This document shows, piece after piece, positions 35,341 through 47,600 of a DNA stretch of 64,000 bases. The notes beneath the pieces were generated by a model. It did no database searches and was not told where the DNA came from. It saw only the letters and a list, made by a program, of their open reading frames with translations. The DNA comes from Pictodentalium vernedei. Taxonomy: Eukaryota; Mollusca; Scaphopoda; Dentaliida; Dentaliidae. Every line of letters begins with the position of its first letter. The first letter of the stretch is position 1. Both the position numbers and the translations under genes were made by a program. The stretch is from the NCBI GenBank assembly GCA_031216915.1, contig CM062297.1, positions 366,681,704 through 366,745,703 on the forward strand, read 5' to 3'.

Positions 35341-38300
35341 AACAAAAGTGGTGCATATAATGGGGGGCCCGCAGAGCACCACACTGCTTCCCAAGGCACC
35401 ATCTATGAATTTGGAGAATACCAAGCAGATTACCCCTTTTGCTAATAAACAGTCAAGAAAATTGATAATAGCCCATATAACAAAAACTTTGTTCTTTTTG
35501 GGGATGCTTTGTGGACCCAGAAGGGTGCACAATTCGGGGGGCTCGCACGCAACCACTGTGGTTGGCAAGAAACCCACTGTTTCGTTCCGGAATATCGTGC
35601 TAATGGGCCCTTTCCCTAACTATATTTCAGATAAACCGACAATAGATTCTACATCCAATAATGAGAGAACCAACCCCATTTGGCGTCTTTATGGCACAAC
35701 AGGGGTGCATATTTTGAGGGAGCCGCAGAGCACCGCCATACTTCATAACAAAATAGTTGCTTTCCTTTTTTGGGATGCTTTGTATACCCTGAAGGGTGCA
35801 CAATTTGGGAGGCCCGCACAGAACCACTGTGGTTAGCAAGACACCTAATGTTTATTTTGAAAAAAAACAATCTAATTGACCCTTTCTCTAACAAGATTTC
35901 AGACAAATCGATAATAGATTCTAAATCCAATACTGAGAGAACCCCTTTTGGGGACCTTATGGCACAAATGTGGTGCATACTTTGAGGGACCCCAGAGCAC
36001 CGCCATGCTTCTGAAGGCACCATCTATAAATTTGGAGAATACAAAGCAGATTGCCCTTTCCCTAAGAAACAGTCAGAAAACCTGATAACTGGTCATATAA
36101 TAAAATCCTTTCCTTTCCTTTTAGGGGATGGGTTGTGGACCCAGAAAGGTGCACAATTTGGGGGAGGGGAGGTTGCACAGAAACACCATGGTTAGCAAGA
36201 CACCTACAGTTTATTTCGGAAATACTGAGCTAATTGACGCCTTTCTCCAACATCATTTCACCCAAACTGATAATAGACTATATATTCCTTTTTGGGAGCC
36301 TTATGACACAAAAGGGTGCATATTTCGGGGGCTTGCAAAGCACCACTATGCTTCCCAAGGCGCCATCTTCAAAGAATACCAATCAGATTGCCCCTTCACT
36401 AACAAAAGCAAGAAAAACTGATAATAGCTCATAAAACAAAAACATTTCCCTTTGTTTCTTGGGATGCTTTGTCGACCCGGAAGGGTCCAAAATTTGGGCG
36501 AGGGGGGGGGGGGGGGGCGCTCAGAACCACTGTGGTTAGCAAGAGACCTCCTGTATATTTCGGGAATACTGAGCTAATTGACCCTTTCTCGAATAAGATT
36601 CCACACGAACCGAAAATAGACTGTAAGGCAAAAAATGACAGCACTCTATTTGGGATCTTTATGGTACAAAAAGGGTGCAAATTTTGTGGGACCCACAGAG
36701 CACTCCTATGCTTCCAAGGGTACCATATATAATTCTGGTGAATTCCAAACAGATTGCCTCTTTCGCTAACAAATAGCACGAAAAACTGATAATAGCGCAT
36801 ATAACAAAAACATTTCCTTTCCTTTTTTGGGATGGTTTGTGGACCCGGAAGAGTGTAACATTTGGGAGGCCTCACTGAACCACTGTGGTTAGCAAGACAC
36901 CGATCGTTTATTTCGGGAATACTGAGCTAATTGACCCTTTCTCTAACAACAGTTCGCACCATCCGATAATGGACTGTACAGCGAAAAATGACAGAACCCT
37001 TTTTTGGAGCCTTATGGCATAAAAGGGGTGCATATTTTGTGGGGCCAGCAGAGCAACACTATGCTTCCCAAGGCACCATCTATAAATTTGGAAAATACCA
37101 AGCAGATTGCCTTTTCGTTAACAACCAGTGGGAAAAACCGATAATAGCCGATATAACAAAAAACATTTACCTTCCTTGTTTGGGATGTTTTGTGGATCCA
37201 GAAGGGTGCAAAATTTGGTGTGGTTAGCTAGGCACCTACTTTTTATTTCGGGAATACCGAGCTAATTGACCCTTTCTCTACGATTTCACACAAACCGATA
37301 ATAGACTGTAAAGCAAAAATTGACAGCACCGTTTTTTTGGAGCCTTATGACACAAAAGGGGTGCATATTTTGGGAGAGGGGAGGTCGCAAGCACCAATAT
37401 GCTTCTCAAGGCACCATCTATAAATTTGGGGAATATGGATAAGATTGTCCCTTTTTGTACACTTCAGTACTATCTTGGGGAGCTTTGTGGGGGGGGGGGG
37501 GGGCGCACAGCACCACTTGGGTTAGCAAGACACCCTCTATTTATTTTGGGAATACCTTCCTCTAACAAGAAATCAGACAAACCTGATGATAGGTCTTAAA
37601 GAAAAAAATGTTAGAACCCTTTCTAGGAGTCTTTTGGCACAAAATGGGTGCATATCTTTTCAGAAAGGCACCCACTGTTGCATTAGGGAATGCCAAGCCA
37701 ATTAACCATTTCTCTAACAAGTAGTCAAAGAAATCGATTATAGCCCATTTAGCCAAATGTGCAAATACATTTTAAAGTCATTGCGAGCTCTGTTACACCA
37801 AAAGGGTGCATATTTTGTCGGGTCCGCAGAGCACCACCATGTTTAACTAGGCATTACTTATATATTTTCATTCTTTCAAACAATTGCGGCTTTCGCGAAC
37901 AAGTAGTCAAAGGAATCGATAATGGCCGAGCAAGAGAGGGTTGTAATTCCTTTTAGGGCATTGTGCCACTACAAGAGTGCACACTGTTTAGAAATTCACA
38001 CGCCACAAATTTCGAGAATAACGAACCGGTTACATTCTCATCGAACAAGCAGTTTAAAAAACTAATAATAACGCACACTGCAAGAAAATGCAAGAAAATG
38101 TTATTATTTGTTTGGCTGCGATGTGGTCCGAAGATGGTGCTTATTTTAAAGAACGGTGGTTGAAGGCAAGTGAACATCATAGATATAGCTGTTCAGTACT
38201 CCTTAGTGCACAGCACTGCAGTGCCACCACATGGGCATTGGGGATTACGTGCCTTACCAAAGGACGCAGTTACTGCTGGTCATAGTCAAACCACCGACCT

Positions 38301-38620
38301 TGTTGTTTAAAGTCCAATGCTGTAACCAGTATGCCCCAATGCTCCTCACGAAACCTGTTCATGTTGCACAGCACACAGGACTGCCCAGCTTAGCAATCAC
38401 ACTATCATAAAGTTTGAGAATACCAATATTTTGGTAGATTTGAGGCACAACATGAGTGCGTATTTTTGGGGCCCGTAGAGCAGCACCTTGTTTATTTCTG
38501 TACCGTAATGTTTCATGAGGTGATTTTTTTTGTCTTCCAAAATCAGCCCAACATACATTTAATAGCATGTAAAGCACCGGTGTGTAAAAATGATCTCAGG
38601 TATCAACGTACACTTGGCAA
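35340..38620 (+). repeat. Strongly diverged satellite next to core copy 2
   Basis: Mirror of 17290-20300, with the same variants in reverse order (for example 36429-36875 matches 19031-19501). Landmarks remain visible but monomers carry many indels, including a shortened monomer near 35730-35790. G runs at 36502-36517 and 37489-37503 differ in length from their mirror partners. The SINE-like relic interrupts it at 38171-38336. Confidence 0.85.
38171..38336 (-). mobile_element. tRNA-derived SINE-like relic, inverted copy
   Basis: Reverse-complement copy of 17575-17740, with the same decayed B box (CATAGTCAAACCACCGACC on the + strand) and body. Small differences include CGTAGAGCAGC-side changes and ATGCCCC for ATGCCTC. 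It was carried along with the large inverted duplication and is not an independent insertion. Confidence 0.45.
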
Positions 38621-38799
38621 GAGTGGGGATGGGGCAACTACCCCTTGAAAAGTTTGTCTCAAAGGGAAATTTTGCATGCTTTTCATGATGCATCAGTGAG
38701 GGTCTTGTATATGAAAATGGAGAATAAAGTAACTACCGTTGGTTGTCTCCTCGTACTAATCACAACTGAGACGTCCATGACCATACCTATGGAGGGACG

Positions 38800-38905
38800 T
38801 AGGTTTCGGCCGGGGTACAGATTCAGGCGACACTCTTTGAGTTTGGCCTGAACACGTGGCGTGGATCTATTTCTCCCAGTAATGACCATGCCCGGTTCTC
38901 GACCA
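38800..38905 (-). repeat. Inverted-pair segment at the truncated end, copy 2
   Basis: Mirror of 17005-17110. It faces the related segment at 42585-42720. It shares the ACTCTTTGAGTTTGGCC-type block on the + strand. Confidence 0.45.
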
Positions 38906-39570
38906 GCCCCAGGAAGGACCTAACTTGTTACTTCGTCTGATGGTGTGTGTGTGGGGGGGGGGGGGGGAGCTCACATTGTGGATCCTCTCAACCTTGCCTT
39001 CACCAATCTTGTGATTGAGAAACTTGATGGTCCTAAGCCCTATCTGACATGTTGGGAGTTTCACTGTGACCTCCGTCTTCTCGAGTCCCTTAAACAGCAC
39101 CCTAAGATCTGCCATATACTCTATACTCTGCCATATACTCTGCCCATGTCTTTGTTTTAGAGATGATGTCGTCCACATAGTTGGCCAAGTTCGAAGTTGG
39201 TCAACAGCTTCCGTATCATCCTATTAAAAGTGGCATCAGTGTTTACCATCCCAAAAGGGAGCTTACAGAACTGGTAACAGCTGTCCGGAGTCGTAAATGC
39301 AGTTATGTGTCCATCTTCTGATATGACTGAGGCCTGTCAGCAGCCCTTGCTCAATTCAACCTTACTGAAATACTTGGCCTGCCAGTAGGTCGTTCATGTT
39401 TCCCATAAGTTCATTTTCAAACTTTGCTATGTCGTTGAGTCGTCTAAAGTCAATACAAAATCATAAACAACTGTCCTTCTTAATTAAAACAAGGGGAAAT
39501 TGGAATGTTCGATGACTCCCACCTCCAACATTTTCTCCACCTCCTCCCTCATTTTGGTCGGTGGGCAATA
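38885..39570 (-). pseudogene. Reverse transcriptase, degenerate, copy 2
   Basis: Mirror of 16335-17030. The YVDD codons lie at 39168-39179 (complement strand). Frames are broken as in copy 1, and the thumb piece ends at the same point, so the truncation predates the duplication. The C/G run at about 38951-38968 differs in length from copy 1. Confidence 0.75.
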
Positions 39571-39574
39571 AGAC

Positions 39575-40440
39575 GGTTACCTTCTGACCTTCCTCAAACT
39601 TCCTCTGCTTCGTTCTGCGGTCACAATGGTTTTTACGTAGACTCTCACGTGCCAGTGGAATCTTTCTGTCAGCTTGTTTCGGAGGCCCAACACATTTTGG
39701 TATGCATAACGTACTGGAGTTGTATCCTCCTCTGTCCAAAGGTCATTGAGTACTTGCAATGTGCCTCTCACTGTTCGGTTGTAAAGTAGCTCGAATGGAG
39801 AGAACCATGTGCTCGCCTGGGGAATTCCCTCGCGTCAAATAGAACTCTGGTAGATACCGATTCCTTGGGCCTCTCCTGACACATTTTTAAGCATCGCCTT
39901 TAGACTCTCATTGATCCTGCCGCACAGCCCATTGCTTTTGGGGTTGTAGGGGATGGTGAATAGTTGTTTAAACGCAACCAAACGGCACACCTCTTCCAAC
40001 ATCCCAGAGGTGAATTGGGACCTCTGATCTGTCAGAGTTTCCTTTGGGAAACCCAACCTGCTGAACATCTCGAGCAAAACTTCAGTCACGCACTCCATCT
40101 AAAATTTGGGAAGAGCGATTGCTTCGGGGTACCTTGTGGTATAATCCGCAGCTGTCAGAATATACCTATTTCCCATTTACCTTTCCGACACGTGTGTAAA
40201 TCGGACCGACTAAGTTCACCCTTACCCTGTCAAACGGTTCGTTCATTAGAGGCATTTCCCCTAACGGAACCCTGGGGAGGTTACCTTTGGGCGCAGTCTT
40301 CTAGCATACGTTGCAAGACTGACAACATTTTGCGACGTCCCCTATAATGTCAGTCCAATGGATAATGGATGTGATGTGGTCGACCAGCGTCCTCGACCCC
40401 AGGTGCCCTCCCACTAGCGATTCATGCGCTAGGGTCATCA
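39575..40440 (-). pseudogene. Integrase, degenerate, copy 2
   Basis: Mirror of 15480-16330. The same catalytic losses are present (Asn for the first Asp, Gly for Glu). The stop pattern differs: the TAA of copy 1 at 15940 is CAA here, giving a longer core frame (39835-40098), whereas a TAG at 40099-40101 interrupts a place where copy 1 has TAT. The two copies have therefore gained stops separately since duplication. Confidence 0.8.
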
Positions 40441-40604
40441 CCTGCTTCGGATACTTCTCCGGGGCCATTTTTTCACCTCGCTGTTCGACCTACCCTCCTG
40501 TTCTTCATACATCGGATATAGAACCTTACCCCTTGTAGCTATTGGCTCACTACTGTTCGCCAACTCCCAAACCTTCTCAAATGTGGAGTCCTTCTTTTGT
40601 GCAT

Positions 40605-40985
40605 ACATACGGTCTTCCACGTGGACGTTTTCAGTTGTCTCCCCAGATAGCTTTCCCCTCGCAGCTTGTGACTACCGCAGACGCCTCCTCAGGTGAGTCA
40701 CAGATGGGCGCCTCTATACACATGGCCTCCACTTCGCCAATGACGAATGGGCTGTCCACCCCCACCCTCACAAGGAACCTCCTCGCCATTCCATCTATGA
40801 GTACACACACATGTGATCGTGTCCAATCAGTTGTTCGTCACAGACGAGTGCCCGCTTGACAGCCACGCTACTGCACCCCGTGTCTCACAACCCACGGACT
40901 GCACCCACCCCATAAACCCCAGACATACTGGCATCTCTCCCTTTTCCTGATCGGATGGGTATTCCTCCCCTTCCAACCTAAGATG
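40605..40985 (-). pseudogene. Protease-region remnant, copy 2
   Basis: Mirror of 14930-15300, with small indels. No intact catalytic triplet was seen. Placement between gag and integrase is the main reason for the call. Confidence 0.4.
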
Positions 40986-41145
40986 TCCAACGTCTATACA
41001 CCGCCGCAGTGGGTTCTCTTCGGGCCCAATTCTTTGGCACAGTGCGACCGCTCATCTCTTCCCAGTGGACTGATTGGCATTTGTCCAGTTTTTCGGGGAT
41101 GGGTCTCTCCTCCCATTCTTGCTGGACTCCAACCATAGCCTTCTG

Positions 41146-42304
41146 CTAACAGTTCCGGTCCATGTGCCCCTTCTTGCCACAAATGTAGAAAGTTAACGCC
41201 TTGAATCGCGACCCGGTGGGCCACAGCCCGAATCTGTGTTGGGCTCTTACAGGTGCCTTTGCAACCACGTTACCCCCACGCCTGCCCTGCCAACCTTGTG
41301 TCAGACTTTCCCCATTAGCCTCGAAATACTGCTCGGTCACCCTAGTCATTTCTTCCACCATACCCTGTTTCTTCTCCTCAAAAGGCAATGCCATCTCGAG
41401 GGTCCACGACAACACAAATTGCTCCCTGATAAGTAGGTCCTTCAAGGAGGGAAATGACTCTTCATTTCCCAATAGTTTGACGCAACTGTCGAAATGACAC
41501 AACCTAGTACACACTTACACCCTCCCCAGCCTCACACTTTCTGAATTTCATCCTGACCCCCTCCTCGGTGATCTGGTACCTATTGAGGATAGCTTTCTTT
41601 TTTCAGCTCACCGTAATCATTAGTTTGGGTAGGAGACATGCTCACAAAATCTGGTAGCGATTTGCCAGTTAGCAGCGAAAGAAGACTGAAGCCCCCCCCC
41701 CCCCCCCCCCCCGCCCCCGTCCCAGGCGTCATCGGGCCAACCCCGAGTCGAAGCAAACCTTTCGAACCTCTGTAAGCAAGTGTGTCGATGTCGTCAGTCT
41801 GTTCATGGAACTCGTGTAACTGGGGATAAGGTGCCTTCACGTTTCCCCCAGGATTTTCTCCACCCAGTCTACCATTAGCTTCAGGTAACCGTGCCCATGC
41901 CCTCAAAATTTCCATGTCCCTCTCGTGTTGCCTTCCAGCTTCTTCGACAGCCTTCTCAGCTTCCTTACGTGCCCTTTCAGCTTCATCAAGCGCCTTTTCG
42001 AACCTTTCGCGCCCAACCTGAATATCTTTCTCTTGCTGTGCAACTCTTACTGCTGCATCTCTCTACTCCATTTCACGCTCTAACGCAGCTTCTCTTTCAG
42101 CTCTTTCTCGCTCTAACGAAGCTTCTCCTTCAGCTCTGTCAAACTCTTTCTCACGTTCGGCCAGACTCCTCGCGATCCAACGTAACCCAACGCTCTAACA
42201 TGCTTTTGCTCTTCTTTTACAATTTTAATTTTTTGTAATTCACAACCTGTAAAGCACAATAGCTCGCCCATACTAATTAGCTTTTCCAAGCTCGGGGTAT
42301 CCAT
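41146..42304 (-). pseudogene. Degenerate gag, copy 2
   Basis: Mirror of 13614-14758, starting MDTPSLEKLISMGELL. The SCAN-like capsid and knuckle region are present. The first knuckle cysteine is Phe here (FYICGKKGHMDRNC), so even the zinc-binding unit is lost. The homopolymer in the capsid is 21 C at 41692-41712 (copy 1 has 17), changing the frame relation between coiled coil and capsid. Confidence 0.75.
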
Positions 42305-42584
42305 TTCTGAAATTTATCACTGAAAATTTCACACAAAAATATTTTTGACTTAAAGGGTTAATTGTTCCTTTACCTACAATGCATCCTATTATCCTGCTAG
42401 AATTTCCACCACTGTTATGTTCGATTTCGCCGATCGAATTGAAGAGCTAATTTAACCAAATATTACCCACTAAACCACTTTTTAAAACTACAAAAAAAGT
42501 ATTGAGGCAACCTGTATGAATATGAAAACCGAAATGTAGTAAAATTAACATTGAGTGATCCTGTTGATTTTTAGCTTTTTAATT

Positions 42585-42720
42585 TTTACCTGATTCGGGA
42601 ACCGGGCGTGATTGTTGCCAAGAGACATTGATTAACGTCGTGTATTCGACCAAGACTCAAGGAGTGTCACCTGAATCGCTGCTTGAACGTATCTCTCATC
42701 GATTCGAACCCGCCTGCTTC
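42585..42720 (+). repeat. Inverted-pair segment upstream of gag, copy 2
   Basis: Mirror of 13197-13335, reading GAACCGGGCGTGATTG then ACTCAAGGAGTGTCACCTGA on the + strand. It faces 38800-38905. Confidence 0.45.
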
Positions 42721-43024
42721 GTTTTTGTTGGGGTGTTTCTTACCCTAAAGAGGTCAATGACTTTCTCACCAAAAAGCACAATTAACAGGGCTTCACTGAA
42801 AATAACAATTTTAATACATTTAAAAAAATATAGTAACTTGTGACTTAATTACATCAAATCCAATGAATGGAACACAAAATGTAATCACACCTCACCCACA
42901 CAGGTTTTGAGTCACTTTGCGGGCCCTTGTTCTCTGTTTTCGTTGGTTGATTCTTCCTAGTCACTGGTGTTTGATCTTCTCGGCTCAATGTTGAGTCTCT
43001 GGACTCAGATCGCTTTTTCACAAA

Positions 43025-43086
43025 CATGTAACGGAATGTCGCACGAACATGTAACGGAATGTCGCAGAGTCCATGTAACGGAATGT
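43025..43086 (-). repeat. Three-fold minisatellite, copy 2
   Basis: CATGTAACGGAATGT at 43025, 43048 and 43072, the reverse complement of the three units at 12832-12893, with all units preserved. Confidence 0.85.
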
Positions 43087-44356
43087 AGCAAGGTCACTAA
43101 AGCATTGTCACTTTCCTGGACGCCTTTACTCTAAAAGCTGCTACTTCGAGGGTTAGCTGTTTCACTCTAGCTACCTAAGTCTAATTTTTATACATGCAAA
43201 GCCCACTCTGTACACGTGTGGCTTGCCTTCTATAACAGGCAGTACCGTCTACAAGAATGCCAATATTTGTGAGCTCCCAGAGCTTGTACTATCTATTTAG
43301 ATCCTCCACTCTTAGATGGCCACCGACTTGGCCCGCGACTGTTCCTACTCTAAATATGAGCTCTGTGACCCCCCTACATTATAACGAGCCTATAATTTCG
43401 CAACGATGCGGCATCTCCTCTAACCTATAGCATGGACATATGCAACGCTTTGTCTACGGCCCACAGTCTTACATGCCCTGAGACTAGAATGAACGTTTTT
43501 AGAAAACACCCGACGCATATACGATTGCTAGGACACTTCCCAGAGCTACGTAACTAGGTTTTCAATTGGAGGTGGGAGGGTGGGGGGGGGGGGGGGAGGC
43601 GGTGTAGATCTATGAAAAATCCAACTAGGAGTGGATGATTAAAGGGGTCACCCTCACTCCATCCCATCTCACCCACCACATTTTTCAAAAGGCTGACTCC
43701 GAATGACTACCGAGAGATTTTAGGGCATTCTGAGAACATTTCCAAGGATTTTAAATGGCCGCAGTTAAATATCTATGCACATAATTTGAGGTTTTAAGAC
43801 AACACAAAATGTCATCTTCTTGTGGTACAGCAGTCTGTAAGTAGGCCCTATTTGGCTCCATTAGGCATTGTGTCAATTACATGAATGTGCATGTATGGAG
43901 AATGCTGAAAAAATCAGTATTCAACCAATAATTTATTAATTAATCATATCAAATATGAGTAATGAATTAGCTAACTAACTCAGCCTTTTTGTCACAATAT
44001 GTGTGAGATAATAATTGAATAATACCAAATACAAATAAAAATTTTCAGTCTGGCTATATTCGTCTTTCATTAGAATACAGAGCCATAGAAAACTTAACTT
44101 TGGTTGTAACTTAAAAAAATTCAGGATACGACCTCACAGGTGGAGGGATGAAGCACATTTTGGGTCCTAAAATAAACTGTAGTCTATACGTGCATTGCAG
44201 GTAGGTCCCATACTGTGCCCTGTATACTGGCTTCATAAATCAACTGCACTGCTTATGACTATTGAGCGTACCAAATTAACCAATTTGTTTGCATTTCTGC
44301 ATTTTCTGTTATAATTTAAGAAACGGTTTGCTAAATGCTTGTTATAACATAAAAGT

Positions 44357-44620
44357 TTGAGGTTAGACATAGAAGGGAACAAAACACGCAACATGACCAC
44401 CGTTGGTGAATTAACCTTGGAACCGCTGAGTAGTCGAAAATCTTGCGTTGTTGGATCAGAATCTGTGGAAGCTGCGGGTGGGAATTTTCATGGAAATGTA
44501 ATACCACATTCGGAAAAAACCTCCGTCCCTACAATGCTTCGAATTTCCAACTGTTGGAATTTTTGCCTGAAAAATGTCCAACTATCTGAATATTTGGACA
44601 AATATTGGGGGTGGGAGTAG
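44357..44620 (+). other. Unrecognised open frame, inverted counterpart of 11302-11583
   Basis: 87 codons. It shares both ends with the copy-1 frame but reads the middle in another frame, because a base is lost in a CGG/CG-AAAA context and one gained near CTCCGTCCC. No family recognised. Coding status is doubtful. Confidence 0.2.
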
Positions 44621-44639
44621 ACGACCTCTCCTTCTCCCA

Positions 44640-47600
44640 AAAGAGTCAATTAGCTCGATGTTCCTAAAATGAACAGTAGGGGTATTGGTAACCACAGCTG
44701 TGTTGTGCGGACACCCCTAATATGAACACTTCAGGGGCCACAAAGCCCACAAAAATGGTACCGAAATGTTTTTGCTATATGGGCTATTATCATTTTTTCA
44801 GGATATTTTTTTAGAGAAAGGGGCAATCTCCTCGCTATTCTCAAATTCCATAGATGTGCCTTTGGAAACATGGTGGAGCTCTGCAGGGCCCCAAAATAGG
44901 CAACCCTTTTGTGCCATTAGGAACCAAAAAGGGGTTCTGCCATTTTTGAATTTACAATCTTTTATGGGTTTGATTAAAATTTTGTTTGTGAAAGAGTCAA
45001 TTAGCCCGGTATTTCCGAACCAAATGGTAGGTGTTTTGCTAACGGCAGTGGTTCTGTGCGGACACTCCCCCCACCCCCCAACCCCCACCCCAATTTTGCA
45101 CCCTTCCGGGTCCACAAAGCACCCCCAAAAGGGAAGGGAAATGTTTTTATCAGTTCTTCTGGCTGTTCGTTGGCGAAGGGTGCAATCTACTTGGTATTCT
45201 CCAGATTCAAAGAAGGTGCCTGTGAAGCATACTGGTGCCCGGCGGGCCCCCAAAATATGCACCACTTTTGTTCCATAAGGCACCCCAAAAGAGTTCTGTA
45301 GTTTTATGCTTTATAGACTAATATCAGTGTGTGTGAAATCTTGTTAATGAAAGGGTCAATTCACTCGGTAATCCAGAAATAAACAGTAGGTGTCTTGCTA
45401 ACCACAGTGGTTCTGTGTGGGCCCCTCAAATTTTGCTCCCTTCTGGGCCCACAAAGCGACCCAAAAAAGGAAGGGAAATGCTTTTGTTATGTGGGCTGTT
45501 ATCAGTTTTTCACGCTGTTCGTTAGCGAATAGGGCAATCTGCTTGGTATTCTCCAAATTTACAGAAGCTGCCTTGAGAAGCATAGTGGTGCTCTGCAGGC
45601 CCCCCAAAATATGCACCACTTTTGTTCCATAAGGCTCCCAAAAAGGGTTTTGTAGTTTTATGCATTATAGCCTATTTTTGGTTTGTGTGAAATCTTGTTA
45701 ATGAAGGGGTCCATTAGCTCGGTATTCCAGAAATAAACAGTAGATGTCTTGCCAACCACAGTGGTTCTGTGCCGGCCCCCAAATTTTGCCCCCTTCTGGG
45801 TCCACAAAGCGACCCCAAAAAGGAAGGGAAGTGTTTTTGTTATATGAGCTACTTTTGTTCCATAAGGCTCCCAAAAAGGGTTCTGTAGATTTATGGTTGA
45901 TAGTCTGTTATCGATTTGTGTAAAATCTTGTTAATGGCTCGGTATTTTAGAAATAAACAGTAGCTGTGTTGCAGACCAAAGTGATTCTCTGCGGGCCCAC
46001 CAAATTTTGCACACTTCTGAGTCCACAAAGCCACCCAAAAAAGGAAGGAACATGTTTTTATTATATGGGCTATTATCAATTCATCTCGCTGTTCTTTCGC
46101 GAATGGGGCAATCTGCTTGGTATTCTCCAAATTAATAGAAGATGCCTTGGCAAGCATAGAGGTGCTCTGCGGCCCCCCCCCACCCCCCCCACCCCCAAAA
46201 TATTCACCACTTTTGTTCCATAAGATTCCCAAAAAGTCCAAATTTATAGAAGATGCCTTGGCAAGTATAGTGGTGCTCTGAGGGCCCCCAAAAATATGCA
46301 CAGTGGTTCTGTGCCCCCCCCCCAAATTTTGCGCCCTTCTGGGTCCATAAAGCGACCCCAAAAATGAAGGGAAGTGTTTTTGTTATATGAGATAATATCA
46401 GTTTTTCTCGCTGTTCGTTAGCGAATGGGGCAATCTGCTTGGTATTCTCCAAATTTAGAGAAGATGCCTTGGGAAGCAGAGTGGTGCTCTGCGGCCCCCC
46501 CCCAATATATGCACCACTTTTGTTCCATTAGGCTCCCAAAAAGGGTTCTGTAGTTTTATGCTTTGTAGTCTATTATCAGTTTGTGTGAAATCTTGTTAAC
46601 GAAAGGGCCAATTAGCTCGGTATTCCAGAAATAAACAGTAGGTGTCTTGCTGACCACAGTAGTTCTCTGCGGGCCCCCCAAATTTTGCACCCTTCTGGAT
46701 TCACAAAGCGACCCCAAAAAGGAAGGGAAATGTTTTTGTTATGTGGGCTTTTATCAGTTTTTCTGGCTGTTCGTTAGTGAATTGGGCTATCTGCTGGGTA
46801 TTTTCCAAATTTACAGAAGGTGCCTTGCGATGCATAGTGGTGCTCTGAGGGCCCTCCAAAATATGCACCACTTTTGTTCCATAAAGCTCCCAAAAAGGGT
46901 TCTGTAGTTTTATGCTTTATAGTCTATTATCGGATTGTGTGAAATCTTGTTAAAGAAAGGGCCAATTAGCTCGGTGTTCCAGAAAAAAAAACAGTAGGTG
47001 TCTTGCTGACCACAGTGGTTCTGTGCGGGCCCCCCAAATCTTGCACCCTTTTGGGTCCCCAAAGCGAACCAAAAAAGGAAGGGAAATGTTTTTCTTATAT
47101 GGACTATTATCAATTTTTCTAACTGTTCTTTCGCGAATGGGGCAATCTGCTTGGTATTCTCCAAATTTATAGAAGATGCCTTGGCAAGCATAGTGGTGCT
47201 GTGCGGGCCCCCAAATATACGCACCACTTTTGTTCCATAAGGCTCCCAAAAAGGGTTCTGTAGTTTTATGCTTTATAGCCTATTATCGGTTTGTGTGAAA
47301 TCTTGTTAATGAAGAGGTCAATTAGCTCGGTATTCCAGAAATAAACAATAGGTGTCTTGCCAACCACAGTGGTTCTGTGCGGGCCCCCCAAATTGTGCGC
47401 CCTTCTGGGTCCACAAAGCGACCCAAAAAAGGAAGGGAAGTGTTTTTGTTATATGACCTAATATCAGATTTTCTCGCTGTTCGTTGGCGAATGGGGCAAT
47501 CTGCTTGGTATTCTCCAAATTTACAGAAGATGCCATGGGAAGCAGAGTGGTGCTCTCCGGGCCCCCCAAAATATGCACCACTTTTGTTCCATAAGGCTCC

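Larger units (their letters stand above)
38621..44640 (-). mobile_element. Non-satellite core, copy 2, inverted
   Basis: Reverse complement of 11282-17290 with the full set of parts: leader with minisatellite, gag, protease remnant, integrase, RT, and the same 3' truncation. Copies differ by a few percent by eye and by short indels, including homopolymer lengths. The shared dead catalytic sites and shared truncation show that decay began before the duplication. 42400-42585 and 43100-44340 hold non-coding AT-rich sequence; apart from the TATA-like site, minisatellite and a G run near 43580-43595, I see nothing else there. Confidence 0.85.

Noticed and set aside
35348-35836. 162-codon open frame
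   Set aside because: Spans a shortened monomer and its neighbour; only satellite motifs are present.
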